Assembly: GCA_963702495.1 (NCBI GenBank) | Contig: CAVPDA010000018.1 | Span: 558,001 to 622,000 of the forward strand | Source of the DNA: CAVPDA01 sp963702495 | GTDB lineage: Bacteria > Pseudomonadota > Gammaproteobacteria > Burkholderiales > Rhodocyclaceae | DNA length: 64,000 bases | Reading direction: 5' to 3' | In this document: piece after piece, positions 7,938 to 17,682 of the stretch | How positions within the stretch are numbered: position 1 is the stretch's first letter | Layout of the letters: every line of letters starts with the position of its first letter | The notes under the pieces: generated by a model | The model's database searches: none | What the model saw: the letters and a program-made list of their open reading frames with translations, nothing else | What the model was told of the DNA's origin: nothing | Program-made: the position numbers and the translations under genes

Positions 7938-9254
7938 ATGAGCCTGCTCAACGAAACCCACGACCCGGCGCTGAAGACCTGGCTGGCCTCGGCGAACGAG
8001 CCGGCCGGCGACTTCCCGATCCAGAACCTGCCCTTCGGCGTGTTCCGCCGCGCGGGTTCGAAGGAAGCCTTCCGCGGCGGCGTGGCGATCGGCGATGCCA
8101 TCGTCAACCTGCCGGCCGCCCATGCGGCGGGCATCTTCTCCGGCGAGGCGGCGGGCGCCGCTGCGGCGGCGGGCGCGCCGGAGCTGAATGCCTTCATGGC
8201 GCTCGGCCCGGCCGCATGGTCGGCGCTGCGCCTGGCGCTGTCGCGCGCCCTGCGCCGGGGCTCCGCGCTGACCGACCGGCTGCGCCCCTGCCTGGTGCCC
8301 CAGGCGGAGGCGGAGTACGCGCTGCCGGCGCGGATCGGCGATTACACCGACTTCTACACCTCGATCCACCACGCCACCAGCGTCGGCCGGCTGTTCCGCC
8401 CCGACAACCCGCTGCTGCCCAACTACAAGTGGCTGCCCATCGGCTATCACGGCCGCGCCTCCTCCATCGCGGTGTCCGGCCAGCAGTTCCCGCGTCCGCT
8501 CGGCCAGACGATGCCCCCGGGCGCCCAGGCCCCGGTGTTCGGGCCGAGCAGGCGCCTCGATTACGAAATAGAGCTGGGCGTGTTCATCGGCGCCGGCAAC
8601 GAGATCGGCCGGCGCATCCCGATGGCCGAGGCGGAGGCGCACGTGTTCGGCCTCTGCCTGCTCAACGACTGGTCGGCGCGCGACCTGCAGGCCTGGGAGT
8701 ACCAGCCCCTGGGTCCGTTCCTGGCGAAGAACTTCGCCACCACGATCTCGCCCTGGATCGTGACCCTGGAAGCCCTCGCGCCCTACCGCGCGGCATGGAC
8801 GCGGCCGGCGGACGACCCGCAACCGCTGCCCTATCTGGAGTCGACGGACAACCGTGCCGCCGGCGCCTTCGACATCCGGCTCGAAGTGCGCATCGAGACG
8901 GCGCAGATGCGTGCCGCCGTCCTGCCGCCGGCCCCCCTGTCGCAGACCAGCTTCAGGCATGCCTACTGGACCATCGCCCAGATGGTGACCCACCACACCG
9001 TGAGCGGCTGCAACCTGCAGCCCGGCGACCTGCTGGGCAGCGGCACCCAGTCCGGGCCGACGCCGCAGGAGGCGGGTTCGCTGCTCGAACTCACCGCCGG
9101 CGGCAAGCAGCCGCTGCAACTGCCGGGCGGCGAATCGCGCACCTTCCTCGAGGACGGCGACGCGGTCGTCATGCGCGGCTGGTGCGAGAAGCCGGGTGCG
9201 GCGCGCATCGGCTTCGGCGAGGCGGTGGGCCGCGTGCTCCCGCCGCTGCCGTGA
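7938..9254 (+). CDS. fahA: Fumarylacetoacetase
   Basis: A 438-residue fumarylacetoacetate hydrolase, the last enzyme of the homogentisate branch of phenylalanine/tyrosine catabolism, giving fumarate and acetoacetate. The N-terminal FAA domain (FPIQNLPFGVFRRAG) is present. The catalytic core carries DYTDFYTSIHHATSVG, FRPDNPLLPNYKWLPIGYHGRASS, LDYEIELGVFIG and LLNDWSARDLQAWEYQPLGPFLAKNF. The acidic metal ligands lie in DYTDFY and in ELGVF. Length equals that of the family. The acetoacetyl-CoA synthetase gene follows 55 bp downstream, so the acetoacetate product is activated by the next gene product. The N-terminus sits close after the ATG, supporting this start. Confidence 0.97.
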   Translation: MSLLNETHDPALKTWLASANEPAGDFPIQNLPFGVFRRAGSKEAFRGGVAIGDAIVNLPAAHAAGIFSGEAAGAAAAAGAPELNAFMALGPAAWSALRLALSRALRRGSALTDRLRPCLVPQAEAEYALPARIGDYTDFYTSIHHATSVGRLFRPDNPLLPNYKWLPIGYHGRASSIAVSGQQFPRPLGQTMPPGAQAPVFGPSRRLDYEIELGVFIGAGNEIGRRIPMAEAEAHVFGLCLLNDWSARDLQAWEYQPLGPFLAKNFATTISPWIVTLEALAPYRAAWTRPADDPQPLPYLESTDNRAAGAFDIRLEVRIETAQMRAAVLPPAPLSQTSFRHAYWTIAQMVTHHTVSGCNLQPGDLLGSGTQSGPTPQEAGSLLELTAGGKQPLQLPGGESRTFLEDGDAVVMRGWCEKPGAARIGFGEAVGRVLPPLP

Positions 9255-9309
9255 GCGGGAAGAAGATCGCCGTGCGCACAGCCCGGCGCCCGATAGACGA
9301 GGAATCGAC

Positions 9310-11274
<1,965 letters not shown>

Positions 11275-11463
11275 GAGCGTGGGCCGCGGGGCACTCGACT
11301 CGCGTCGAGCATCGGAACAGCGCCAAACGTGTTCAACCCCGGAAGCGCGCCTTGCGATTAGCATTGCATCCCGGTAGGCTTTCGGCCTTTGCGCCTACCA
11401 GATGTATCCGTCGCCCCGTGTTACTTCGAAGGAGTGAGACAAATTACCGGGGACGGTATTGAT

Positions 11464-11479
11464 ATATCGACCTCGATAT
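11464..11479. promoter_or_regulatory. Perfect 16-bp palindrome at the toxin start, candidate antitoxin operator
   Basis: ATATCGA-CC-TCGATAT is a perfect inverted repeat overlapping the ATG of the toxin gene. XRE antitoxins usually bind such palindromes in their own promoter, alone or with toxin. A TATTGAT about 10 bp upstream could be a -10 element, which would make the toxin message nearly leaderless; no Shine-Dalgarno is visible for the toxin. Function is inferred from position and symmetry only. Confidence 0.45.
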
Positions 11480-11906
11480 GAAATACTTTTCCAATAAGTT
11501 ATTTTCGATCGCATTCCACCCCGACTTTGAGTCCGATCTTGATGATCTGTGGGAGACAGATGAAGACGCTGCCGCACTGGTCGTCGCATTCTTTGAAGAA
11601 GCGAAAACCAACCAGTCGCTGCTGGATAACCTGACAAGGAATAAATTTGTCTCTTATGGGGACTGGCCGTATTCGGTTGAGGTATGGGCTTCGGCACAGA
11701 GTAGGCAGCTTAATTTATGGCGTCTAAAGCTTCTCGGCCTTGAAGGTGATGCTAAGAAACTTCGAATCATTTACGCATTCCATCCGCGCGAGTATCGGTA
11801 CTACGTTCTTGGCATAGTTCCGAGGGAATTCAATTATGACCCACAACACCCAATCTCGCAGAGAGTCGTCGCAGCATATCGCGACCTCGACCTCCCCGAG
11901 TCTTGA
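11478..11906 (+). CDS. RelE/HigB-like (Gp49 family) toxin component
   Basis: A 142-residue protein resembling the phage Gp49/HigB-type mRNA interferase toxins. Visible elements: an N-terminal helix DLDDLWETDEDAAALVVAFFEEAK, then VEVWASAQSRQLNLWRLKLL and KKLRIIYAFHPREYRYYVLGIVPR, the basic beta-strands that make up the RelE-fold active face. It runs longer than many HigB proteins. The XRE gene starts inside its last 71 bp, which indicates translational coupling. Base composition is visibly more AT-rich than the flanks, consistent with horizontal transfer. Expected to cleave mRNA on the ribosome when free of antitoxin; not demonstrated. Confidence 0.75.
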   Translation: MKYFSNKLFSIAFHPDFESDLDDLWETDEDAAALVVAFFEEAKTNQSLLDNLTRNKFVSYGDWPYSVEVWASAQSRQLNLWRLKLLGLEGDAKKLRIIYAFHPREYRYYVLGIVPREFNYDPQHPISQRVVAAYRDLDLPES

Positions 11907-12321
11907 GCGCTCGTTCTCTGTTGTGCCTTGTACAAGAACGGATGGCGCGATCATTTACTCGATCGAGGAACGCGTTGTTTATGCGCCTCTGCCTCATAGC
12001 TATAAAGAAGTTGACGACGTTGTCATGCGATATGAGGCAGACGCGAGGAAAGCGGCGGCGTTGTCTCGGGCACGACAAAGGCTGTTTGAAGCACAGCGAC
12101 AGAATGGTCCCTTAAGGATGACGCTCGCGGACTTGCGGCTGCGTAAGGGGTTGTCCCAAAGGCAACTCGCCGAGAAGCTTGGAACTTCGCAATCGCGACT
12201 GTCTAGAATCGAGTCGGGTTTAGATGACATTCTTCTATCTACCTTCGAGAAACTTGCCTCGGCATTGGAAGTTTCACGCGATGATCTTGCGGAAGCAATC
12301 GGTCAATCATCGCAGCGATGA
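11836..12321 (+). CDS. XRE-family helix-turn-helix antitoxin
   Basis: A 161-residue DNA-binding protein. The C-terminal HTH_3 domain begins about residue 95: MTLADLRLRKGLSQRQLAEKLGT, then SQSRLSRIESGLDD and TFEKLASALEVSRDDLAEAIG. The first 90 residues are an unusual N-terminal extension with charged helices (YEADARKAAALSRARQRLFEAQRQ) that probably wrap the toxin. ATG 11836 has GAGGG about 9 bp upstream, inside the toxin gene. It would neutralise the upstream toxin and repress the operon through the palindrome at 11464-11479. Its stop overlaps the next ATG (ATGA at 12318-12321), so the third gene belongs to the same operon. Confidence 0.82.
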   Translation: MTHNTQSRRESSQHIATSTSPSLERSFSVVPCTRTDGAIIYSIEERVVYAPLPHSYKEVDDVVMRYEADARKAAALSRARQRLFEAQRQNGPLRMTLADLRLRKGLSQRQLAEKLGTSQSRLSRIESGLDDILLSTFEKLASALEVSRDDLAEAIGQSSQR

Positions 12322-12782
12322 ATACGACGGCGACGCCTCGACACATTGAGGTCATCTATTGCGATGACATTCGGCTTGAGCTTGGCAACAAAGCTTCGTT
12401 GATGGGAATCTATACTGGTGATTTGCTTGTATCTGCGTTCCCGGTGGTGCTGCCGAAGCTCTGCCTATATGTCACGGCGGTCACGCCGATCAAAGAGCCT
12501 TTTGAGCGTCTTGAGATTACGGTGGAGCTAGATGGCAAGCCCCTCATTGAGACAGGTGATGTCATCGCGACGACGCCGCCCGTTGTAGAGCGGCGGCCGC
12601 TTGATTCCGACGGTGACCAAGCGACAGTGCGCTCTACGGTTCTCTACATGATGTTTACATTGTCCCCATTTCGGGTCGAATCGGAAACGAAATTGCGCCT
12701 CCTTGCTAGGACGGAATCTGGCGATTATCGAGGTCGCGCACTTCGAGTGCGTTTGGCGCCATCTGATCCGGCTACGGGATGA
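12318..12782 (+). CDS. DUF6941 family protein, third gene of a toxin-antitoxin operon
   Basis: A 154-residue protein. The opening HIEVIYCDDIRLELGNKASLMGIYTGDLLV is the signature I associate with DUF6941: a beta-rich domain with a D-D-R-x-E-x-x-N-K-x-S-L-M-G pattern. It continues as alternating beta-strands (LPKLCLYVTAVTPI, LEITVELDGKPLIE, RVESETKLRLLART), suggesting a jelly-roll or C2-like fold. No signal peptide or TM segment. It overlaps the antitoxin by 4 bp, so it is translated from the same message. The family has no assigned function; coupling to a toxin-antitoxin pair suggests a possible partner or target. Codon use matches the AT-richer island. Confidence 0.65.
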   Translation: MNTTATPRHIEVIYCDDIRLELGNKASLMGIYTGDLLVSAFPVVLPKLCLYVTAVTPIKEPFERLEITVELDGKPLIETGDVIATTPPVVERRPLDSDGDQATVRSTVLYMMFTLSPFRVESETKLRLLARTESGDYRGRALRVRLAPSDPATG

Positions 12783-12970
12783 CGCCTCGGTCGCTCTTGC
12801 GTCTATCTGATGCATTACTGGAGCATCCAGTTCTCCGTTTTGTCCTGCTGGGCGCGCCACTTCAAGTTCGCATTTCCCGACACGGGTATGGGTCCCGTCT
12901 GACTATCGGATCATCAAGATGGATGTCATGACCGTTCCCGCACACCATCGTCGGCCTAAAATCGATCGCC

Positions 12971-13630
12971 CTACGGACTGACCCAGCCTGCGGCCCGGCT
13001 ACCCATATTCCTCATGACGGTGCGAGCCCGTCGCAGCGTCCCAGGCCCGACACGCCTCGCTTGGACTGCATCGAAATCGGTGCCGGCAACCGGATCGATC
13101 GTCACCCGCACCAGGCGGTTGTCCTCCGGATGGGGCTCGCAGCCGAACCGGGCGCGGCGGGCCAGGTGGAGCATCGGTTCGTTGTCGTGCAGGACTTCGC
13201 CGAACAGACGGCGGATGCCTGCACTGCGGGCGGCGTGCAGCAGGCTTTCGAGGAGGCGCGCGCCGATGCCCTGTCCCTGCCACTCGTCCGCCACGGCGAG
13301 GGCGAATTCGGCGCCGGGGGCGTCGTCTGTGCAGGCGTAGCGCGCTTCGCCGATCAGGATCACCTCGCCGCCGGCGATGACTTCCGCCACCAGCGCCAGA
13401 TGGTGGCGGTAATCCACCTGGGTCAGACGTTCCAGCGTCAACGGCGAGAGTTCGTTGAGCGCGCCGAGGAAGCGGCGGCGCCGCGACTCGCGGGACAGGC
13501 GGCGCACGAAGGCCTGGGACGGTTCCGCGTCCTGGGGCAGGATCGGGCGCACGGTGACGCGATGGCCGTCGCTCATCTGCCACACGTCGATCAACTGCGT
13601 CGGGTAGTGGTGGATGGAGTAGGTCATCAT
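12971..13630 (-). CDS. GNAT family N-acetyltransferase
   Basis: A 219-residue acetyltransferase. The GNAT core spans about residues 20-165: HRVTVRPILPQDAEPSQAFVRRLS, then RHHLALVAEVIAGGEVILIGEARY, then EFALAVADEWQGQGIGARLLESLLHAARSAGI, where Q-G-Q-G-I-G is the acetyl-CoA pyrophosphate loop, and FGEVLHDNEPMLHLARRARFG. Its ATG overlaps the stop of the DUF2917 gene (ATGA at 13627-13630), so the two are translationally coupled. Similar proteins occur beside acetyl-CoA synthetases or as stand-alone regulators; the substrate is not predictable. The C-terminal 50 residues extend past the fold. Confidence 0.85.
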   Translation of the reverse strand: MMTYSIHHYPTQLIDVWQMSDGHRVTVRPILPQDAEPSQAFVRRLSRESRRRRFLGALNELSPLTLERLTQVDYRHHLALVAEVIAGGEVILIGEARYACTDDAPGAEFALAVADEWQGQGIGARLLESLLHAARSAGIRRLFGEVLHDNEPMLHLARRARFGCEPHPEDNRLVRVTIDPVAGTDFDAVQARRVGPGTLRRARTVMRNMGSRAAGWVSP

Positions 13631-14130
13631 GCCCGCGCTCCATGCCAGCCCGAATACAGCCGGGCGCGCAGACTTTCCCATCCACGGCGCAGCGCCGACG
13701 CCGCTTCGCCGATCAGGTAGCGCAGCGTCGCCGCCCGCAGTTGCCGCGCTTCCCGCTCGACCTGTTCGAGGGAGATTCGGTCCGCATGCGCCGGGTTTTG
13801 CCAGTGCGGGGCGCGGGGCAGGGCGGCGGCCAGGCGGTCGATGGCCCCGGACAAGCCCGTACCTGCATCGTCCCGATCCCACGCATCGACGCCGCTGCCG
13901 TCCAGAATGACGACGGCGGCGGTGGTCCCGATCGCCTGCAGGACGGCGTCGCCGGGATGGTCGAGGGTGAAGCTCTGCCCGGTGCTGAGAAACACATCCC
14001 GGGCGTCGCCATGCTGGGTAAGCCACACCTGGCCGCTGGCGCAGAGCACAGTGCGTCCCCGGGCGTGGGGGATGCGCAGCGTGGCGTTGCGTCCGATCAG
14101 CGTTGTGGTGCGATGCAGATCCGTGTCCAT
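13627..14130 (-). CDS. DUF2917 domain-containing protein
   Basis: A 167-residue protein whose first 75 residues carry the cupin-like DUF2917 pattern: ATLRIPHARGRTVLCASGQVWLTQHGDARDVFLSTGQSFTLDHPGDAVLQAIG. The C-terminal half is helical and basic (ERVEREARQLRAATLRYLIG-like segment, then LRRGWESLRARLY). ATG 14130 is preceded by GGAGGCACC. It is divergent from a LysR-type regulator with a 141-bp gap, a common arrangement for DUF2917 genes, and is likely under control of that regulator. Molecular role is unknown. Confidence 0.8.
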   Translation of the reverse strand: MDTDLHRTTTLIGRNATLRIPHARGRTVLCASGQVWLTQHGDARDVFLSTGQSFTLDHPGDAVLQAIGTTAAVVILDGSGVDAWDRDDAGTGLSGAIDRLAAALPRAPHWQNPAHADRISLEQVEREARQLRAATLRYLIGEAASALRRGWESLRARLYSGWHGARA

Positions 14131-14271
14131 GGTGCCTCCTTGACCCATGCGGAGCCGGCATGTATAAGCGTCCCGAGCCGGCTCTCTTTCTTCTCCCTGT
14201 GCTGCGCATTCTTGGCGAGGCAAGCGATTTCGACAAACGGAATGTGAGAACGCAATGCATGCGTAAACGGA

Positions 14272-15210
14272 ATGAGTAACCGGCGCTTCGACGTGCCCCC
14301 CCTGGATCTGCTGCCGGCCTTCGAGGCGGCGGCGCGCACGCTCTCCTTCACCAAGGCGGCGCAGGAACTGTTTCTCACCCAGTCCGCCGTCAGCCGCCAG
14401 ATCAAGGCGCTGGAGGAAGACCTGGGCTGCGCCCTGTTCGAGCGCAGGACGCGCGCGCTGCTGCTGACCGATGCCGGGCAGGATCTCTATCGCGTGACGG
14501 CGGATGTGCTCGAACGCCTGCACCAGGCGGTGGGCAGGCTGCGGGGCGATCGCTCGGCGCACATCGTCACGCTGACGACGACCCCCGGCTTCGCTTCCTT
14601 GTGGCTGATTCCCAGGCTGCAGCGGCTGATCGCGCTCCATCCCGAGATCGACGTGCGCATCGCGGCGACGAACGACGTCGTGAATCTGGAGCGCGGCCTG
14701 ATCGACGTCGCCATCCGCTACGCTGCGCCCGCGGCGGCGCCGCCGGGGTCGGTCAGCCTGTTCGGCGAGGAAGTGTTTCCGGTGTGCGCTCCGGCGCTGA
14801 TCCGGGATCCGTCACGCCCGTTGCAGTCGCCGCGTGATCTGCAGCGGCATGTCCTGCTGCATCTGGATTACCCGGCGGGGCGCGGCTCCTGGCTCGACTG
14901 GGGAACCTGGCTCACGGCGCTCGGCGTGGCGGACCTGAAGCCGGCCGCCGCCCTGCATTTCACCCAGTACGATCAGATGATCCAGGCGGCGATTGCCGGC
15001 CAGGGGGTGGCCCTCGGCCGCAGCCCGCTGGTGGGGCATCTCGTTCGCGCGGGGACGCTGGCGGCACCCTTCGACATGAGCGAAGCGGTGCCGCGCGCGT
15101 ATTTCCTGGTCGAGTCGGCGCTCGCCGCCGGCAAGCCCCAGGTGAAGGCCTTCGCGGCGTGGCTGCGGGATGAGGCGGCGCGCGACGGTTTGTCCGGCGC
15201 GGCAGGTTAG
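14272..15210 (+). CDS. LysR-type transcriptional regulator (GcvA-like)
   Basis: A 312-residue LysR regulator. The winged HTH lies at about residues 9-68: LDLLPAFEAAARTLSFTKAAQELFLTQSAVSRQIKALEEDLGCALFERRTRALLLTDAG. The effector-binding domain follows, with TTTPGFASLWLIPRLQRLIALHPEIDVRI and the GcvA-like LERGLIDVAIRYA. The LIPRL and VNLERGLID motifs are typical of the GcvA/AmpR-type subgroup. It is transcribed divergently from the DUF2917-GNAT pair, which is its probable target operon, from a shared 141-bp intergenic region. Effector unknown. Its stop lies directly before a repeat cluster. Confidence 0.92.
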   Translation: MSNRRFDVPPLDLLPAFEAAARTLSFTKAAQELFLTQSAVSRQIKALEEDLGCALFERRTRALLLTDAGQDLYRVTADVLERLHQAVGRLRGDRSAHIVTLTTTPGFASLWLIPRLQRLIALHPEIDVRIAATNDVVNLERGLIDVAIRYAAPAAAPPGSVSLFGEEVFPVCAPALIRDPSRPLQSPRDLQRHVLLHLDYPAGRGSWLDWGTWLTALGVADLKPAAALHFTQYDQMIQAAIAGQGVALGRSPLVGHLVRAGTLAAPFDMSEAVPRAYFLVESALAAGKPQVKAFAAWLRDEAARDGLSGAAG

Positions 15211-15540
15211 CGCCGTAGGGCGCGCCGTGCGCACCCTACGCGTTGGTGGCTGTCGCGGCTGCTGCTGGGGCGCAGCGATGCGTAGGGCGGGCCGCGCCCG
15301 CCAGGTTCGAACGGCGGCCACGGGCCGCCCTACGGCTGGCGCGCTGCGGGTGCCATGCGTAGCGTTGGTGGCTGTCGCGGCTGCTGCTGGGGCGCAGCGA
15401 TGCGTAGGGCGGGCCGCGCCCGCCAGGTTCGAACGGCGGCCACGGGCCGCCCTACAGGTGCCGCGCGTAGGGCGGGCCGTGCCCGCCGCTCGTGGCATGG
15501 CGCGCACGGCGCGCCCTGCGGGAAAGCGGCGGGCCTGGCC
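15211..15540. repeat. Repeat cluster: two 94-bp direct repeats and four GTAGGG palindromes
   Basis: This 330-bp gene-free stretch is almost entirely repeat. Bases 15240-15333 and 15362-15455 are identical 94-bp copies (start GCGTTGGTGG, end GGCCGCCCTAC) at a 122-bp period. Each contains a GTAGGGCGGGCC arm with an inverted partner GGGCCGCCCTAC. Further palindromes of the same family sit at 15214-15239 (GTAGGGCGCGCC with GCGCACCCTAC) and 15467-15520. The cluster lies between the convergent LysR and CBS genes and could act as a bidirectional terminator. No coding potential is evident. Confidence 0.9.
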
Positions 15541-15984
15541 TCAGATGTGGTCCCCGCGGATGTAGTGCTCGAGCTGATCGATGATGAATTTCTGCTCGGA
15601 GATGATGTCCTTGACCAGGTCGCCGATGGAGACGATGCCCGCCACCCTGCCGTCGTCGTCGATCACCGGCAGGTGGCGCAGGCGGTTGTCCGTCATCAGC
15701 GCCATGCATTCCTCGTTGGTCTGATCGGGACGCACGTACATGACGGGCGTCGTCATGATGTCGCGCGCCACGGTTTCCTTCGACGAGCGTCCCAGCAGCA
15801 CGATCTTGCGCGCATAGTCGCGCTCGCTGATGATGCCGACGATCTTCTCGTTTTCGGTTACCAGCAACGCGCCGATGTTCTTTGCCGCCATCAACTGCAC
15901 GGCGTCATACACCGAGGCATCGGGGGCGATGGCATAGAGGGTCTGGTCGGGTTTCGACTTCAGAATCTGGGCTGCGGTCTTCAT
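15541..15984 (-). CDS. CBS-domain pair protein
   Basis: A 147-residue stand-alone Bateman module. Two CBS motifs are visible: the first at about residues 15-65 (ASVYDAVQLMAAKNIGALLVTENEKIVGIISERDYARKI), the second at about 78-130 (PDQTNEECMALMTDNRLRHLPVIDDDGRVAGIVSIGDLVKDII). Such pairs bind adenine nucleotides or NAD(H) and act as energy sensors for partner enzymes or channels. ATG 15984 has AGAGGG-type bases of a weak ribosome binding site upstream. The gene is convergent with the LysR gene across the repeat cluster. Partner unknown. Confidence 0.92.
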   Translation of the reverse strand: MKTAAQILKSKPDQTLYAIAPDASVYDAVQLMAAKNIGALLVTENEKIVGIISERDYARKIVLLGRSSKETVARDIMTTPVMYVRPDQTNEECMALMTDNRLRHLPVIDDDGRVAGIVSIGDLVKDIISEQKFIIDQLEHYIRGDHI

Positions 15985-16203
15985 GATCAATTCTCGCTGC
16001 AGAGGGTTCGAAGGAGGGTTGCGTGCCCGGTCATGCCGACCCGCAGCGCCCGACATCGTAATGCACGCGCCGCCCCGCAGCACGAAAAAGCGACATCGAC
16101 GCGCGCAGGGGTATTCTCATCGTAGTATTCGCGCCGGGGAAAGTCAGTTCCGCGGCAACAAGGCCGCATCCGCGGCGCCGGGTGCGGCATAGTACGCGGC
16201 AAC

Positions 16204-17079
16204 ATGCTCCTGCGCATCGCCTCCATCCTCTTCCCCATCTTCGCCATCGTCGCGGCGGGCTATCTCTACGGACTGCGCCATCGCCCCGAGATGGCGGTGG
16301 CCAACCGCCTCAACATGGATGTCTTCGTGCCGGCGTTGATCTTCGCCACCATGGCCGGCAAGTCCTTCGATCTGGCCGCCTTCGCCGGCCTCGCCTTCGC
16401 CGGGCTGCTGGTCCTGCTGGGCACCGGCCTGCTCGCCTGGCCGGTCGCGCGCTGGCTGAAGGTGGAGATCAAGACCTTCGTCCCGCCCATGATGTTCAAC
16501 AACGCCGGCAACATCGGCCTGCCGCTGGCGCTGCTGGCCTGGGGCGAGGACGCGCTGCCGGCGGCGGTGGTGCTGTTCGCCGTGGGGACCGGCCTCCATT
16601 TCTCCCTCGGCGCGCGCATGCTCGATCCCCGGGCGCGGCTGCTGCAACTGTGGCGGATTCCGGTGGTCGCGGCGGCGCTGGCGGGCGTCGCCGTGGCCCT
16701 CATCAAGATTCCCGTATGGGCGCCGGCGCTGATGGCGATCCGCATGGTGGGCGACATCTCCATCCCGCTGCTGCTGTTCGCGCTGGGCGTGCGCCTGACC
16801 GAGGTTTCGTTCCGCGACTGGAAAGTGGCCATGGCCGGGGCCGTGCTGCGTCCCGTGGCCGGCATGGCCCTGGCATGGCTGCTGGCGAGGGCGCTGGCGC
16901 TGCCGCCGCAGCAGGCCGCCATGCTGCTGGTGTTCGGCGCGTTGCCGCCGGCGGTGCTGAATTTCCTCTTCGCCGAGCGCTACAAGCAGGAACCGGAACG
17001 GGTCGCCTCCATCGTGCTCATCGGCAACCTCGCAGCCTTGGTCTTTCTGCCTCTGGCGCTGGTGCTGGTGCTGGAGTGA
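16204..17079 (+). CDS. AEC family transporter (auxin efflux carrier / MdcF-like)
   Basis: A 291-residue integral membrane protein of the auxin-efflux-carrier/malonate-transporter family, with about ten hydrophobic segments. Typical features are the N-terminal SILFPIFAIVAAGYLYG, MDVFVPALIFATMAGKSFD, the conserved unwound-helix motif MMFNNAGNIGLPLALLAWGE (about 98-117) and MVGDISIPLLLFALGVRLTE. Such carriers move small organic acids. It is not in an obvious operon; about 20 bp separate its stop from the convergent CIA30 gene. No ribosome binding site of note. Substrate undetermined. Confidence 0.9.
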   Translation: MLLRIASILFPIFAIVAAGYLYGLRHRPEMAVANRLNMDVFVPALIFATMAGKSFDLAAFAGLAFAGLLVLLGTGLLAWPVARWLKVEIKTFVPPMMFNNAGNIGLPLALLAWGEDALPAAVVLFAVGTGLHFSLGARMLDPRARLLQLWRIPVVAAALAGVAVALIKIPVWAPALMAIRMVGDISIPLLLFALGVRLTEVSFRDWKVAMAGAVLRPVAGMALAWLLARALALPPQQAAMLLVFGALPPAVLNFLFAERYKQEPERVASIVLIGNLAALVFLPLALVLVLE

Positions 17080-17100
17080 GGCCGGCGCCGGGCCGGCCTG

Positions 17101-17682
17101 TCATTCCATGCGAATCGAGTGCACCGCGAGGGCGAAAGGCCCGGCCTGCCGCTCGGCGATCATGAGGCCGATCTGGCGCAAGCGGGCGGGGTCCAGCGGC
17201 GGCGCGCCGGGCACGCTGCGGCCGCGGAAGCTGGGCCGGAAGGCGGACAGCGGCAGCCGCATCAGCGTCCAGACGCCGGCCGGCGGCTCGAAGACGGCCT
17301 GGTAGTTCACGCCGTCGAAGGCGTCGTCGGTGCGCAGGTTGAGCTTGTAACGCTTGCCGTCGCCGCGCACCTCGATGACGCAGGCGGCGGCCCCCGCCGC
17401 GGCGAGATCCAGCGGGCGCGAGCGGACGGAGGCGAAGCCGCCGTTGTTTTCCAGCGAGACTTCGCCCTCGAACACGGCGTGGCCGTCCGGGTCGTGGCGC
17501 ATCTGGCTGCGGGAGACGCCGCCCATGACGCGGTCGTCCACGGCGGACCAGTCGGCGACGGACGCGGCGGATTCGAAGCGGAACAGTTCGCGGGACATGG
17601 CGCCATTGTCCGCGGCCATCGCCGCGGCGGCAAACACCGCCAATACAGCCGCCGCGAGCGGCCGGCTCGTGAAATGCCTCAA
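17101..17682 (-). CDS. CIA30 family protein (secreted, NDUFAF1-like domain)
   Basis: About 193 residues from a TTG start that overlaps the stop of the M1 peptidase gene (TTGA at 17679-17682); an internal ATG about 20 codons in would remove the signal peptide. Signal peptide RHFTSRPLAAAVLAVFAAAAMA precedes a complex-I-intermediate-associated-30 type galactose-binding-like domain. Its markers are WSAVDDRVMGGVSRSQM, GEVSLENNGGFASVRSRP, GKRYKLNLRTDDAFDGVNYQAVFEP and DPARLRQIGLMIAERQAGPFALAVHSI. Bacterial members have no settled role; mitochondrial NDUFAF1 assembles complex I. Third gene of an overlapping operon with an M1 aminopeptidase and a ChaN-PDZ protein. Confidence 0.85.
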   Translation of the reverse strand: MRHFTSRPLAAAVLAVFAAAAMAADNGAMSRELFRFESAASVADWSAVDDRVMGGVSRSQMRHDPDGHAVFEGEVSLENNGGFASVRSRPLDLAAAGAAACVIEVRGDGKRYKLNLRTDDAFDGVNYQAVFEPPAGVWTLMRLPLSAFRPSFRGRSVPGAPPLDPARLRQIGLMIAERQAGPFALAVHSIRME

